Origin: Mycobacterium sp.
Lineage (GTDB): Bacteria > Actinomycetota > Actinomycetes > Mycobacteriales > Mycobacteriaceae
DNA length: 64,000 bases
Assembly (NCBI RefSeq): GCF_025965855.1
Contig: NZ_JAOPWB010000137.1
Location: forward strand, 1-64,000
Direction: 5' to 3'
Shown here: positions 10,043-20,284 of the stretch, piece after piece
Layout: every line of letters starts with the position of its first letter
Numbering within the stretch: the first letter of the stretch is position 1
The notes under the pieces: generated by a model
Seen by the model: only the letters and a program-made list of their open reading frames with translations
Told to the model about the DNA's origin: nothing
Database searches by the model: none
Translations under genes and position numbers: made by a program

Positions 10043-10990
10043 TTAACCGAGCAGAGCGAGGTCTTTTGGCAGCTCGTCGCTCAGCACGGCCTGGGCGAGC
10101 AACTCGCCGAGCAGGGGACCGAACTTCATGAGGTTGCTGCCGACGAAGGCGACGACGCGGCCCCGCCGAGCCACCGTCCAGCCGTCGCCGCCCGAGTCCA
10201 ACCACGGGGCGCGAACCGTCACGCAGTCCACCTGATCCACGGGCGACAGGGACGGGAACAGCGCGCGCACGGTCGCGGGGTTGTGCACCTCCTGCCCGAA
10301 GGCCCAGCGACCCGTGCTGCCCAGCGGCAACCCGTAGCCCTCGGGCGCGGAAAGGCATGCGGCGCCGGTCGCTTCGGCGCCATCGTAGGTGAAGCGGGTG
10401 TGCGGGGCGAACTCGACGCCGAGCGGGCCGAAGAGGGCCGGCGTCTGGACACCGGCGCAGATGAGCACGCGGTCCGCGCGTACGACCGTGCCGTCTCCAA
10501 GCGTCGTCACGCCGTCGTCGGCGACCGACACGACCTCGTCGCGTTTGATGACCGCACGCCGCGCCAGGGCATCGAGCGCGCGGCGGATGCGCAGGCTGCC
10601 GCCCAGCGGGTCGAACACTCCGAATTCCCACGGCGCGGCCAGGAACGGGATTCGCGCCGTGATTTCCGATCGGTTAAGCCAGGAGTAAGCGGCGCCGGCA
10701 TCGTCCATTGCGGCCGCGGTGTCGGACGCGCCGGCGGCGATGAAGCCTTCCGTGCCAAGCAGGCGCCCGGCGCCGAATTCGGCCTCCCAGCGCCGCCATC
10801 CGCCGCGCGCTCTCATAGCGAGCCTGCACAACGTCGGGCGCCGATGCGCGATGCGGAAGATCCGTGCCAGTCCCGCGGATTGCTCGGCGAACGGCCGGCC
10901 CCGTTCGAGCACAACCGGATTCTCGCCGCGGCGCGACAACTCGTAGGAGGCCGCCAGCCCGCAGATCCCCGCGCCGACGATGACGATCAT
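10043..10990 (-). CDS. FAD-dependent oxidoreductase (DAO / sarcosine oxidase-like)
   Basis: MIVIVGAGICGLAASYELSRRGENPVVLERG dinucleotide-binding motif. Confidence 0.88.
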   Translation of the reverse strand: MIVIVGAGICGLAASYELSRRGENPVVLERGRPFAEQSAGLARIFRIAHRRPTLCRLAMRARGGWRRWEAEFGAGRLLGTEGFIAAGASDTAAAMDDAGAAYSWLNRSEITARIPFLAAPWEFGVFDPLGGSLRIRRALDALARRAVIKRDEVVSVADDGVTTLGDGTVVRADRVLICAGVQTPALFGPLGVEFAPHTRFTYDGAEATGAACLSAPEGYGLPLGSTGRWAFGQEVHNPATVRALFPSLSPVDQVDCVTVRAPWLDSGGDGWTVARRGRVVAFVGSNLMKFGPLLGELLAQAVLSDELPKDLALLG

Positions 10991-10992
10991 CG

Positions 10993-12210
10993 CTAGAAGA
11001 AGAATCCGGCGTGCGGCGCTTCGGGCACCGCGAACAGGCGATCGGCGAGGGCAAGCGTCGCCGGATCGTCGGCCCGTGCCAGCCCGGCGGCGGCCAGGCC
11101 GCGCCAGGTCGCGCCGCCGAGCAGCACCGCGCCTAGGGCTTCGACGCCGGTGTGCAGCTGGGCGCGTCGGTCCGTCGGTTCCGCGCCCTCGGCGGTGACG
11201 GTGAAGCTCGCCGAATTGTCCGGCAACAGCGGGTCGTCGACGGCGATGGTCACCGCGCCGTCCCCAACGTATCCGCGTGCGGCCAGCGCCTTTCGCGCAT
11301 CGACGACGCGAAGCCACGTTTCGTCGTGCACCGCGCTCACCCGCGCGGCTCGCCGATCGACGAGCAGCCAGGGCAGCGGATCGTCGATGGGAAGCATCCA
11401 GAAGACCACGCGGTCAATAAGATCCAGCTCGAGCAGGAAACGCAGCAGCCCGACGTAGGCCTCCATGGTGGGCGCGAAGAAGTCCTCGACCGCGATGGTG
11501 CGCTGGTCGCTGACGAACCACGCCTCGGTGTCGACGGGGCGGTAGCGAGCGAATCCGGACTCTGATCCCACTTCGCCGTGCACCGCGACATACGAAGGGC
11601 CCGGCGAGGATTCGGTACGCATCCGCAAGCCCTGCCACCACACCCCCGGGCGGTCGATGGTTCCCGGGCGGGACGGACGATTCTCGGCGTAGATCCGGGG
11701 CAGGACGTCCCACGCTTCGCTCCCCTCCAGCAGTCGCACCGGACCGCCGGCGCCGATGTCGGGGCGCAGCGCCGCCCTCGCCGTTTGGACCTCTACGGTG
11801 TGCGATGAACTCGCCACACCGTAGCCATAGCGCTCGTAGATGATCGCCTCCGATGCGCGCAGCGTTGCGACCACCTCATCGCGTGCGACGATGTCGCGCA
11901 ACTGATGATGTATCAGGTCGGTGGCGATGCCTTTTCGGGTGAACGACGGCAGCACCCCGATGTGGGTCACCGCGGCATGGCCCACGATCGCCCCGCCGGG
12001 AAGAGTCAATCCGCTCGTCGCCGCGTCGGCGGTGCCAACGAGTTGCCCTCCGACGAAAGCCCCGATCGTGCGGCCGGGTTCGAGCAGCTCGGTGATCTGC
12101 CCGGGCGCCAGGTTCGCCAGCGGGGGAAACCCGACCATGGCGGCGCGAAACACGTTCGCCGCGGCGATGAGGTCGTCCTCGCTGTCGAGCACACGGATGT
12201 CGGTGGTCAT
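10993..12210 (-). CDS. Eis-like GNAT family N-acetyltransferase
   Basis: GNAT motif THIGVLPSFTRKGIATDLIHHQLRDI, LRASEAIIYERYGYGVAS as in Eis; C-terminal SCP2-like domain. Confidence 0.85.
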   Translation of the reverse strand: MTTDIRVLDSEDDLIAAANVFRAAMVGFPPLANLAPGQITELLEPGRTIGAFVGGQLVGTADAATSGLTLPGGAIVGHAAVTHIGVLPSFTRKGIATDLIHHQLRDIVARDEVVATLRASEAIIYERYGYGVASSSHTVEVQTARAALRPDIGAGGPVRLLEGSEAWDVLPRIYAENRPSRPGTIDRPGVWWQGLRMRTESSPGPSYVAVHGEVGSESGFARYRPVDTEAWFVSDQRTIAVEDFFAPTMEAYVGLLRFLLELDLIDRVVFWMLPIDDPLPWLLVDRRAARVSAVHDETWLRVVDARKALAARGYVGDGAVTIAVDDPLLPDNSASFTVTAEGAEPTDRRAQLHTGVEALGAVLLGGATWRGLAAAGLARADDPATLALADRLFAVPEAPHAGFFF

Positions 12211-12242
12211 CCCGCCATCATGTCTCAGCTGACGCCGAAGCT

Positions 12243-13454
12243 CTAACGAATCGGCAGGCCGGTCAGCGCCCGCGAAATGACGAGGCGCTGAATCTCGCTC
12301 GTTCCCTCGAAGATGGTGAAGATCTTGGCGTCGCGGTGCATCCGCTCCACGGGGTAGTCGCGGGTATACCCGTTGCCGCCCAGGATCTGGATGGCCTCGT
12401 CGGTCACATAGACCGCGGTCTCGCTGGCCACCAGCTTGGCCATCGAGCCCTCCGCTGAGTCGAAGCTCTGATTGTTGCGCGCCATCCAGCCGGCCCGCCA
12501 CACCAGCATGCGCGCCGCGTCGATGCGGCTCTTCATATCCGCCAGCTTGAACGCGATCGCCTGGAATTCGCCGATCTTGTGCCCGAATTGCTCGCGCTGG
12601 CAGGCGTATTCGAGGGCGTATTCATACGCGGCCCGGGCCACCCCGACGGCCATCGCACCGACCGTGGGCCTGGTGCGCTCGAAGGTTTTCATCGCGGCCT
12701 GCCCGCGCGACGAGGCGCCGGACTTGACCCGGGCGATGCGCTCCTCGAACTTCTCCCGGCCGCCGAGAATCGTGTCCTCGGGCAGCCGGACGTTGTCCAG
12801 CACCACCTCGGCGGTATGCGACGCACGGATCCCGTGCTTTTTGAATTTTTGGCCTTGGGTCAGCCCGTGGGTCCCCGGAGGGATGACAAACGTGGCCTGA
12901 CCACGGGTGCCGAGCTCGGGATAGACCGAGGCCACCACGATGTGCACGTTGGCGATGCCGCCATTTGTCGCCCATGTCTTGGTGCCGTTGAGGACCCATT
13001 CGCCGGCCGCCTCGTCATAGCGTGCACGAGTGCGGATGGCGCCGACGTCAGATCCCGCGTCGGGCTCGGAGGAACAGAACGCGCCGAGTTTGGGTTCGTC
13101 GGGCGTACCGAACATCTCGGGAAGCCAGCGGCCCAGCTGTTCCGGAGTTCCGTTGCCCGCCAACGCCGCCGCGGCCAGACCGGTAGCCAGGATGGACAGG
13201 GCGATGCCGGCGTCACCCCAAAACATCTCCTCGAACGTGGTGAGAAAGCCCAGCCCCGTCGGCTCGGCCGCCTGTTGCGCGAAGAAGTCGGGGGAGTACA
13301 GGCCGACCTTCGCGGCCTCCTGGATCACGGGCCACGGAGTTTCCTCCCGCTCATCCCATTCCGAGGCGGCGGGGCGGATCACCTCGGCTGAAAACTTGTG
13401 CACCCAATCGCGCACCTCGATTACGTCGTCGCTCAGTTGCAGTGAGAATGTCAC
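12243..13454 (-). CDS. Acyl-CoA dehydrogenase
   Basis: [54 protein letters not shown]. Confidence 0.95.
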   Translation of the reverse strand: MTFSLQLSDDVIEVRDWVHKFSAEVIRPAASEWDEREETPWPVIQEAAKVGLYSPDFFAQQAAEPTGLGFLTTFEEMFWGDAGIALSILATGLAAAALAGNGTPEQLGRWLPEMFGTPDEPKLGAFCSSEPDAGSDVGAIRTRARYDEAAGEWVLNGTKTWATNGGIANVHIVVASVYPELGTRGQATFVIPPGTHGLTQGQKFKKHGIRASHTAEVVLDNVRLPEDTILGGREKFEERIARVKSGASSRGQAAMKTFERTRPTVGAMAVGVARAAYEYALEYACQREQFGHKIGEFQAIAFKLADMKSRIDAARMLVWRAGWMARNNQSFDSAEGSMAKLVASETAVYVTDEAIQILGGNGYTRDYPVERMHRDAKIFTIFEGTSEIQRLVISRALTGLPIR

Positions 13455-14113
13455 GGCTTGACTCCTGAAATAGGTTGCTGGTCAGTGGTTTTAGGATTGC
13501 GATATTGCCTGAGGACGCTGAGCGTTTGGTTCACCCACGCCTCGATGTAGCGGCCTTCGGCGATATTGCCGGGCAAACGCCCGGTCAGCGCCTGCAGTGT
13601 CGCGGCGTAGGACAACGAGCCGATCGCCACGGCCGCGGCCGCCGTGGGATCGGGTATGTGTGTCCGGCCGGACAGATTCAACGCGGCCAGTTCGTCGGCG
13701 AACCGCTGATAGGCGTTGTCGGTGATGACCTGCCATGTTTTCTCGTCGAGATCGCCGAGCTCATCGGGCTCGCGCAGCATGACCTTGAGCAAATCCTCGC
13801 CCTGTTTGAGGTTGTTCCAGATCAGCTGGCCCGCGGTGCGCACCGCCTGCTCGACACTGCCGGGCTCTCCAGCGTCGAACTGCTCCCGGGCCGCCACGAT
13901 GCTGTCGATCCGGTGCGCGACGGCGGCCTCCAACAGCTCTCGCTTGGAGCCGAAGTGCTTGTAGAGCGCACCCGACCCCGGCGCCAGGCCGGATGCCCGC
14001 TGGATGTCGGCAACCGAGGTCGCCGCGTAACCCTTGTCGGCGAAGAGCCTCAGCGCTTCGCCCAGCAGCCGGTCACGTCCCGAAGGTTGCACGGTGAGAG
14101 AGTACTCACTCAC
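13451..14113 (-). CDS. TetR family transcriptional regulator
   Basis: [41 protein letters not shown]; 4-bp overlap with the downstream acyl-CoA dehydrogenase; GTG start (or alternative GTG near 14089). Confidence 0.92.
   Translation of the reverse strand: MSEYSLTVQPSGRDRLLGEALRLFADKGYAATSVADIQRASGLAPGSGALYKHFGSKRELLEAAVAHRIDSIVAAREQFDAGEPGSVEQAVRTAGQLIWNNLKQGEDLLKVMLREPDELGDLDEKTWQVITDNAYQRFADELAALNLSGRTHIPDPTAAAAVAIGSLSYAATLQALTGRLPGNIAEGRYIEAWVNQTLSVLRQYRNPKTTDQQPISGVKP
14094..14113. promoter_or_regulatory. Candidate TetR operator, 18/20 palindrome
   Basis: GTGAGAGAGTACTCACTCAC overlapping the predicted TetR start. Confidence 0.65.
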
Positions 14114-14356
14114 CTAGGCGGAAGCCAAATCAGTGTGGCGCACTTCACAGACCGCTCGTTGAAACACTGGTGCGGCGCGCGCCCACCGGGTTGCCCGCAT
14201 CCGAACGCCCCAATTACCTTTCACCACAGGGGCCGGGAATTCTCAGCCGACGAAATAAGCCGGCAGTTGCATAAATGCCTAAGCCCCAACGCGTTACGTA
14301 GACGCTAGTGCCGCAGATGGCGGAATGCCCAGCCAACACCTAACCGGAAGCGAGCA

Positions 14357-14509
14357 ATGCAGCACGCCGGAGAACCCCGCAAGCACGGCGCCGCTCGCGG
14401 CCAGGTTTCACGAAAGCACCGGCTGCGCTCGATGATTCGGAGCGACCTGCCAACATCGCTGGTCGTTTTCCTGATTGCGCTGCCGGCATGGTGCAGGTCC
14501 ACGGCGTGA
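14357..14509 (+). pseudogene. Truncated SulP (sulfate permease/SLC26-like) N-terminal fragment
   Basis: ...RSMIRSDLPTSLVVFLIALP then an unrelated tail and TGA; matches the SulP N-terminal signature DxPASLVVFLVALPLSLGIA (recalled). Confidence 0.6.
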
Positions 14510-14810
14510 TCGAGCCGGACGGACCCCGCCGGTCCGACGGTAGGCCGGCAAACGCTGAGCGCCGCGGTGTCGGGCTGACCTTGGTCGACACCAAGACGGT
14601 GACCTCCCAAGGGAGCTGACCGCCGCGCCGCCGTCGGTTGACCCGCGCGTGTGAACCGCTAACCTCAGACATCGCGCCTATATCCTGAGCTCGTTGGCCA
14701 AGCCGGGGGCGAACAGGGAAGGCAAGATGCCACAGAAACTCGCTGCGGGGGGCCGGCTGACCCACGGCCCGCGTGCGATGCTTCGGCAGCTGCCGCGGGC
14801 GGTATGAGTA

Positions 14811-16181
14811 ATGGCGACCGATATGCCCCTGTTTCACCATGTACAGCTGCCGATGAAGGTGCTGTCACTGCGCACCATCGTCATCGTCGCCGCGTTATCG
14901 GTGATCACGCTCGTCGTCCTTTTGGGCGCCTGGGTGTGGATCGGCGTCACCAACGATCAGTACAGCCAGCTCGACCGCCGGCTGGATTCGGTGAGCAGTT
15001 TGGGCGACATCAACACGCTGATCAACACCGGGCAGCTCGCCACTCCCGATCGGCCGACGCCGGACGGCAACCTGGTGCGCACCGCGCGCATCGGGGGTGT
15101 GACCGTGTCCGTTCCCGGCAATATCTCTCTGCCCCAACTCCCGAACGGATACGCGAACACCACCATCAACGGCGTGCAATACCGCGTCCGCACCTTCAGC
15201 GCGGGCCCCGCCTCCATCGCCCTCGCCGCGCCGCTGGCCGAGGCTCAACACCGGATCAACGAACTGCACCTGCGGGTATTGCTGATCTGCGGCAGCGTCA
15301 TCGGCGGCACGATCCTCGTCGGCTGGGTGATCTCGTTGATCATGGTCAATCCGTTCCTGCTGCTGGCCCAGCAGGCCCGCGCCATCAATGCTCAGTCCAG
15401 CCCCGACGAAGTCCAGGTTCGCGGCGTGCGTGAGGCCGTGGAAATCGCCGAAGCGGTCGAAGGCATGCTGGCCCGCATCGGCAACGAGCAACAGCGCACC
15501 AGGGCGGCGCTCGAGTCGGCCCGCGACTTCGCCGCCGTCGCGTCACACGAGCTGCGCACCCCGCTGACCGCCATGCGCACCAACCTAGAAGTGTTGTCCA
15601 CCTTGGAAATACCCCGCGAGCAGCGCCAAGAGGTAATCGGTGACGTCATACGCACCCAGAGTCGGATCGAAGCGACGCTGACGGCGCTCGAACGGCTGGC
15701 GCAGGGCGAACTGACCACCGTCGATGATTTTGCCCCCTTCGACATCACCGAACTTCTGGATCGTGCCGCGCACGACGCACTTCGGATATACCCCGACGTG
15801 CAGGTGTCGCTGGTACCGTCGCCAACGGTGCTGATGGTGGGGCTGCCGACCGGGCTGAGGCTGGTGATAGACAATGCCATCGCCAACGCCGTCAAGCACG
15901 GCAGCGCCAACGAAATCCGGCTCAACGTAAGCAGTTCCGGCGAAGGCGTGGAAATCGCTATCGACGACAATGGCAGCGGGGTGCCCGAAGCGGAACGCAC
16001 CGCGGTCTTCGAACGCTTCTCGCGCGGGTCGACCGCATCGCGCTCCGGGTCGGGGCTAGGGCTGGCCCTGGTCGCCCAGCAGGCCGAATTGCACGGCGGG
16101 AAAGCGTCCCTGCACTCCAGTCCGCTGGGCGGCACGCGCCTCCTGCTCCGGCTGGCCGGTGACGGGCGCGGGCCGGCGTGA
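14811..16181 (+). CDS. Sensor histidine kinase, PrrB-like
   Basis: SHELRTPLTAMRTNLEVLSTLEIPREQRQEVIGDVIRTQSRIEATLTALERLAQGEL; N and G boxes; strong recalled similarity to mycobacterial PrrB. Confidence 0.9.
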   Translation: MATDMPLFHHVQLPMKVLSLRTIVIVAALSVITLVVLLGAWVWIGVTNDQYSQLDRRLDSVSSLGDINTLINTGQLATPDRPTPDGNLVRTARIGGVTVSVPGNISLPQLPNGYANTTINGVQYRVRTFSAGPASIALAAPLAEAQHRINELHLRVLLICGSVIGGTILVGWVISLIMVNPFLLLAQQARAINAQSSPDEVQVRGVREAVEIAEAVEGMLARIGNEQQRTRAALESARDFAAVASHELRTPLTAMRTNLEVLSTLEIPREQRQEVIGDVIRTQSRIEATLTALERLAQGELTTVDDFAPFDITELLDRAAHDALRIYPDVQVSLVPSPTVLMVGLPTGLRLVIDNAIANAVKHGSANEIRLNVSSSGEGVEIAIDDNGSGVPEAERTAVFERFSRGSTASRSGSGLGLALVAQQAELHGGKASLHSSPLGGTRLLLRLAGDGRGPA

Positions 16182-16224
16182 AGGTGACCGTGCCGACGAA
16201 CCCGCGCCGTGGTTGGCTGATGCG

Positions 16225-16401
16225 ATGCTAGGCCACCTTGGCATCAACGTGCCGGATCTCCCAGCCGCGAAGCACTACTACGGCATGGTCATCCACCTCC
16301 CACAGCATTTTCCGCAGTACCCGGGGCACTACTACGCCACCTTTTGGTACGACCCGTTCGGTCTCAAGCTAGAGGCCGTGTGCCACCACGACCGCGACTA
16401 A
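16225..16401 (+). pseudogene. Internally deleted glyoxalase/VOC family gene
   Basis: MLGHLGINVPDLPAAKHYYG joined directly to LPQHFPQYPGHYYATFWYDPFGLKLEAVCHHDRD; central VOC region missing. Confidence 0.7.
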
Positions 16402-16412
16402 GCGCCGCAGGT

Positions 16413-16450
16413 ATCAGGCATCTTGACATGCATCAGGCAAGTTGATATCA
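16413..16450. repeat. Tandem imperfect 19-bp repeat upstream of the DDN-like gene
   Basis: ATCAGGCAtcTTGAcATgc / ATCAGGCAagTTGAtATca; the second copy contains ATCA-N7-TGAT. Confidence 0.55.
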
Positions 16451-16502
16451 CTTAGGGAAAGCACCTCCACACGGATTCGCCAACGAGTTACCTGGGGACG
16501 CA

Positions 16503-16952
16503 ATGTCTGATCCCAAACCGCCAGCCTGGCTCAAGACGATGAACAAGGCCCTCATCGCGATGCAAAGCCTCGGTATCGCCACCGGGCCGATACGTGTGCT
16601 GACGGTGCCCGGCCGCAAGTCGGGTGAGCCGCGCAGCACGCCGGCCACCCCCTTCACGCTTGATGATGGCCTCTATGTCGTCGGTGGATATCCGCGGGCC
16701 GACTGGGTGCTCAACGCCCGTGCCGCCGGCACGGGAACCGTCACCCGGGGGCGCAAGGCGAAGCGCGTCACGTTCGTCGAGCTCACCGCGGACGAGGCCC
16801 GCCCGGTGCTCCGCGCTTTTCCTGACAAAGTGCCGAGGGGCGTCGGCTTTTTCAAGCGCTCGGGGCTGGTGCGGCAAGGAACCGCCGATGAGTTCGAGGC
16901 CCTTGCCGGCCGCTGCGCGGTGTTCCGGCTGGACGCGGTACCGGCATTCTGA
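16503..16952 (+). CDS. Deazaflavin (F420)-dependent nitroreductase family protein (DDN-like)
   Basis: VLTVPGRKSGEPRSTPATPF, YVVGGYPRADWVLNARA. Confidence 0.88.
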   Translation: MSDPKPPAWLKTMNKALIAMQSLGIATGPIRVLTVPGRKSGEPRSTPATPFTLDDGLYVVGGYPRADWVLNARAAGTGTVTRGRKAKRVTFVELTADEARPVLRAFPDKVPRGVGFFKRSGLVRQGTADEFEALAGRCAVFRLDAVPAF

Positions 16953-16955
16953 CAC

Positions 16956-19820
16956 TTAGGTGTGACCGACCGGAACAAGTTGACGCTCCGGCGCTTTCGT
17001 TGGCGCTGCGGCGCGTGGCCGGAGGCCGCGCGGCCAGAAGAACCACCTACCCAGTAGTGCCACGATGGAGGGCACCACGAGTGCCCGCACGACCAGGGTG
17101 TCCACCATCAGCCCGACCGCGATGGTCGTGCCGATCTGGGCGATGCTGAGCACGCTGCTGCCCACCAGCGCGAGCATGGTGAGCCCGAAGACGATGCCGG
17201 CGGTGGTGACCACCCCACCGGTACCCCCGAACGCGCGAATGATGCCCGTTCTGATGCCTGCGGTTGCCTCCTGCTTGATCCGCAGCGCCAGGAGCAGGTT
17301 GTAGTCCGCGCCGACGGCGATCAGCGCGATGAAAGCGATGGGCGCGACGGCCCAGTGCAGGTCGTGATGGAGCAGGCGCTGCCAAATCAGCGCGCTGGTG
17401 CCCAGCGCCGACGCGTAGGAGGCGGCGACGGTGCCGACGACCACCAGTCCGGCCACGGGACTGCGGAGCATCGCCGTGACGATCATGAAGATGAGAACAA
17501 GTGCCGCACCCACGAGCAATGCGCTGTCGCGGGCGACGAACCGCTGCAGGTCGGCGGTCACCGGACCGACACCGGCCAGGTCGACCCCCATCGGGGTCAG
17601 CGTCCCCTCCTTGGTGGCCTCCCTGATCGCGGTGCGCACCTGATCCGCCCGCCCGGCGCCCTCGGCGCCCCATTCGTTGCCGTCGCCGTAGACCAGCAGG
17701 TAGATGGCGCGACCGTCGGCGGAAATCAGTTGGTGCAGCACGTCGACGTAGCGCGGGTCGCTCAGTGCTCGCTGCGGCAGGTAGAAACCGGACGCGGCGC
17801 TGCCCTGAAATTGCGTGGCGATCTCGGTCAGGTAGTCGGTCAACTGGTGCAGCTGCGGCCCAATCGTCTCGCTCAGGCCCAACAAGTCGCGGGTGGCCGA
17901 ACGCGCCTGTCCCAGCGCGTCTTTCATCGACGTCACGGTTTGCGGTAAGCCCGAGATGGCCGTCGCGGCGGCGCTTGACCCCCTGGTCAGCTTCGCCGCG
18001 CCGTCGCCGAGCCGCGTCGAGGTCTGCACAAGGCTGTCGACGGGCTGGACAACACGGTCCACCGTCGAGCAGACGGGGTTGGCGGCGCAGTCCGGAGTCC
18101 GCGAAACGAAATCCCGCAGGGGGTCAAGGTAACCCGATACCGTCGTGACGGAGCGTTGCACGCCGTCCATGCCGCTGCGCATGTCGTCCGCGGCCGCGGA
18201 CATGTCGGCCAGTCCCATACTGCCGCCGCGCAATCCACCGCCGAGCCAGTCCACCGCGGATTGCGCCTGCGCGAGGGCGTTGTCGAGTTCGGATACCCGG
18301 TTCAGCCGGTGGGTCAGTGAGTCGATCGTGTCCCCGAGCTGACGGCCGAGCACGCCGGTCTGATACGTCAACGTCGCCTGGTCGGGCACCCTGCCGTCGG
18401 GGCGGCTCGCGGACTGCACCCTGCGCACGCCCGGTATCGCCATGACCTGGCGTGTGATCCGCTCGACGGCTATCAGACCCCCCGGGTTGCGCAGATCGTG
18501 GTCGGCCTGAATGGTCACGACGTCGGGCAGCAGCGAATTGGACGCGAAGTGCCGGTCGCTGGCCGCGTACCCGCGGCTGGATTCGGCGGCGGACGGAGTG
18601 GCGGCGGGTTCGTTCCAGCCGACCCGCATGCCGGCCAGGGGCAGCGTCACCAGCAGGGTCAACCCGCCCGCGGTGATGAGGATGGGTCCGGGCCAACGCG
18701 CCACCGCGGCTCCCACGTGCCGCCAGCGCCGCGACGTCGTCGAGGGCCGCGGTTCGAGAAACCCGCGGCGCAGCGCCAAGCCCATGAGCGCCGGCGTCAG
18801 CGTCAAGGCCGCGGCCATGGTTACCAGAATCCCGATGGCGCCGGGTATCCCGGCGCTGCGGAACATCCCCACCTTGGCGAAGCCCAGGCATCCCAGCGCC
18901 ACCGACACTGTCAGCGCCGATCCGATCACCACCGGCGCGACGGCACGGTAGGCCTCGATCAGCGCCTGCGTCGGTGCAACGCCGCGACGCCGGCCCTCCT
19001 GGTAGCGGCCGATGAGGAATATGGCGTAGTCGGTGCCGGCACCCAGCGTCATCGCCGCCATGAGTGCCACCGAGAACAGCGACACCTCAACGACATTCGC
19101 CTGGCCAAACGCCGCTGCGACGGCCCGTGCCACGGCCAGCGCGATGCCGACCGACATCAGCGGGATCGCCGCGGCGATCGGCGATCGGTACACCAACAGC
19201 AGCAACAGCAGGATGACACCGACCGTCGCGGCTGTGATCGTGAGCATTTGCCGGTCGATCGCGGCGAATTCGTCGACGATCGTGGCGCCGGGACCCGTGA
19301 CGAGGACTCGCAGGCCCGACGGCGGAGACAGTTTGGCCACGGTGCCACGCACGGAATTCACCGAATCGCGCGCCGCCGACGTGCCGAGCATCCCGGCGAG
19401 CCGCACCATCACGCTGACCGCCCTCCCGTCGGAACTCTGTGCACCGGCGGCCGTGGCGGGCTGTGACCACAAGTCGGTCAGCGCATGCACGTGACCACGA
19501 TCGGAGGAGAGGGACGCGGTCAGCGCGTCATAGAACTGGCGGTCAGGCGGCGAGAGTCGCTGATCCCGTTCCAGCACAACATAAACGAAGTTGTTGCTGG
19601 GTTTTTGAGCGAACAGCTCTGCGGCGCGGGACGCGGCGACGGAACTCGGCGCGTCGGCGGGCATGAACGCGCGGGCGTGGGTGTCCACGACCCGCTCCAG
19701 TCGCGCCACGGCCAAATTGGCGGCGGCCGCCGCCAATGCCCACAGGCCCACGACCAGGATCGCGAATCGGCCTGTGAACAAGCAGGGGCGGCGCAAGAGC
19801 ATTCCGGTTCCGTCATGCAA
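16956..19820 (-). CDS. MmpL/RND family transporter
   Basis: 954 aa, two TM bundles, GAGTDYAIFLIGRYQEGRRRG and VGADYNLLLALRIKQE motifs. Confidence 0.95.
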   Translation of the reverse strand: MHDGTGMLLRRPCLFTGRFAILVVGLWALAAAAANLAVARLERVVDTHARAFMPADAPSSVAASRAAELFAQKPSNNFVYVVLERDQRLSPPDRQFYDALTASLSSDRGHVHALTDLWSQPATAAGAQSSDGRAVSVMVRLAGMLGTSAARDSVNSVRGTVAKLSPPSGLRVLVTGPGATIVDEFAAIDRQMLTITAATVGVILLLLLLVYRSPIAAAIPLMSVGIALAVARAVAAAFGQANVVEVSLFSVALMAAMTLGAGTDYAIFLIGRYQEGRRRGVAPTQALIEAYRAVAPVVIGSALTVSVALGCLGFAKVGMFRSAGIPGAIGILVTMAAALTLTPALMGLALRRGFLEPRPSTTSRRWRHVGAAVARWPGPILITAGGLTLLVTLPLAGMRVGWNEPAATPSAAESSRGYAASDRHFASNSLLPDVVTIQADHDLRNPGGLIAVERITRQVMAIPGVRRVQSASRPDGRVPDQATLTYQTGVLGRQLGDTIDSLTHRLNRVSELDNALAQAQSAVDWLGGGLRGGSMGLADMSAAADDMRSGMDGVQRSVTTVSGYLDPLRDFVSRTPDCAANPVCSTVDRVVQPVDSLVQTSTRLGDGAAKLTRGSSAAATAISGLPQTVTSMKDALGQARSATRDLLGLSETIGPQLHQLTDYLTEIATQFQGSAASGFYLPQRALSDPRYVDVLHQLISADGRAIYLLVYGDGNEWGAEGAGRADQVRTAIREATKEGTLTPMGVDLAGVGPVTADLQRFVARDSALLVGAALVLIFMIVTAMLRSPVAGLVVVGTVAASYASALGTSALIWQRLLHHDLHWAVAPIAFIALIAVGADYNLLLALRIKQEATAGIRTGIIRAFGGTGGVVTTAGIVFGLTMLALVGSSVLSIAQIGTTIAVGLMVDTLVVRALVVPSIVALLGRWFFWPRGLRPRAAAPTKAPERQLVPVGHT

Positions 19821-20190
19821 CGGTCTGCCGATCGCTCGGTCCGCCCAACAACTCCATGACCCGCTGCTCGCCCCCGGACAGGGACCGCACCCGCAGCGAT
19901 CGCCGGGACGCGACCTCCATCAGGGCGTGCAGCCCGGGCTCCGCCGCGGCGAGGCCGGCCCTCACCTGCTCGGCCGCGACGCCGTCGTGCGCCGCCTGAT
20001 CCAGCTTGGCGATCAGCATCGTCATCCAGCGTTGCCGCAGCGAAAGCAGCAGCCCCTCCTCGCCACCGAACAGCCGAGACAACTCGGATGAACCGTCGGC
20101 CAGCGCGAGCGCCGCATCGGGATCGGTCTCGGCGGCTTGTATCACGTCGGCCATGAAAGCCATGCGGTCGTGCAGCAGTGTCCATGTCAT
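19813..20190 (-). CDS. Conserved hypothetical protein, overlapping MmpL start
   Basis: ORF overlaps the mmpL 5' end by 8 bp on the same strand; coding-like composition. Confidence 0.65.
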   Translation of the reverse strand: MTWTLLHDRMAFMADVIQAAETDPDAALALADGSSELSRLFGGEEGLLLSLRQRWMTMLIAKLDQAAHDGVAAEQVRAGLAAAEPGLHALMEVASRRSLRVRSLSGGEQRVMELLGGPSDRQTVA

Positions 20191-20284
20191 GACTCGACGT
20201 TAGGAAAGCAGCCAGCTGTCGCGCGTCGTGCCCAAGTGCAGTCTTTGTCTCCTACCACGGTCGGAGGCCGGTGCCGACCCCGGC

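Noticed and set aside
10028-10996. 322-aa + strand ORF opposite the FAD oxidoreductase
   Set aside because: Shadow ORF of a gene with a clear dinucleotide-binding motif
14114-14810. Possible prrA remnant upstream of the PrrB-like kinase
   Set aside because: No receiver or winged-helix motifs in any frame; only a SulP fragment was recognisable
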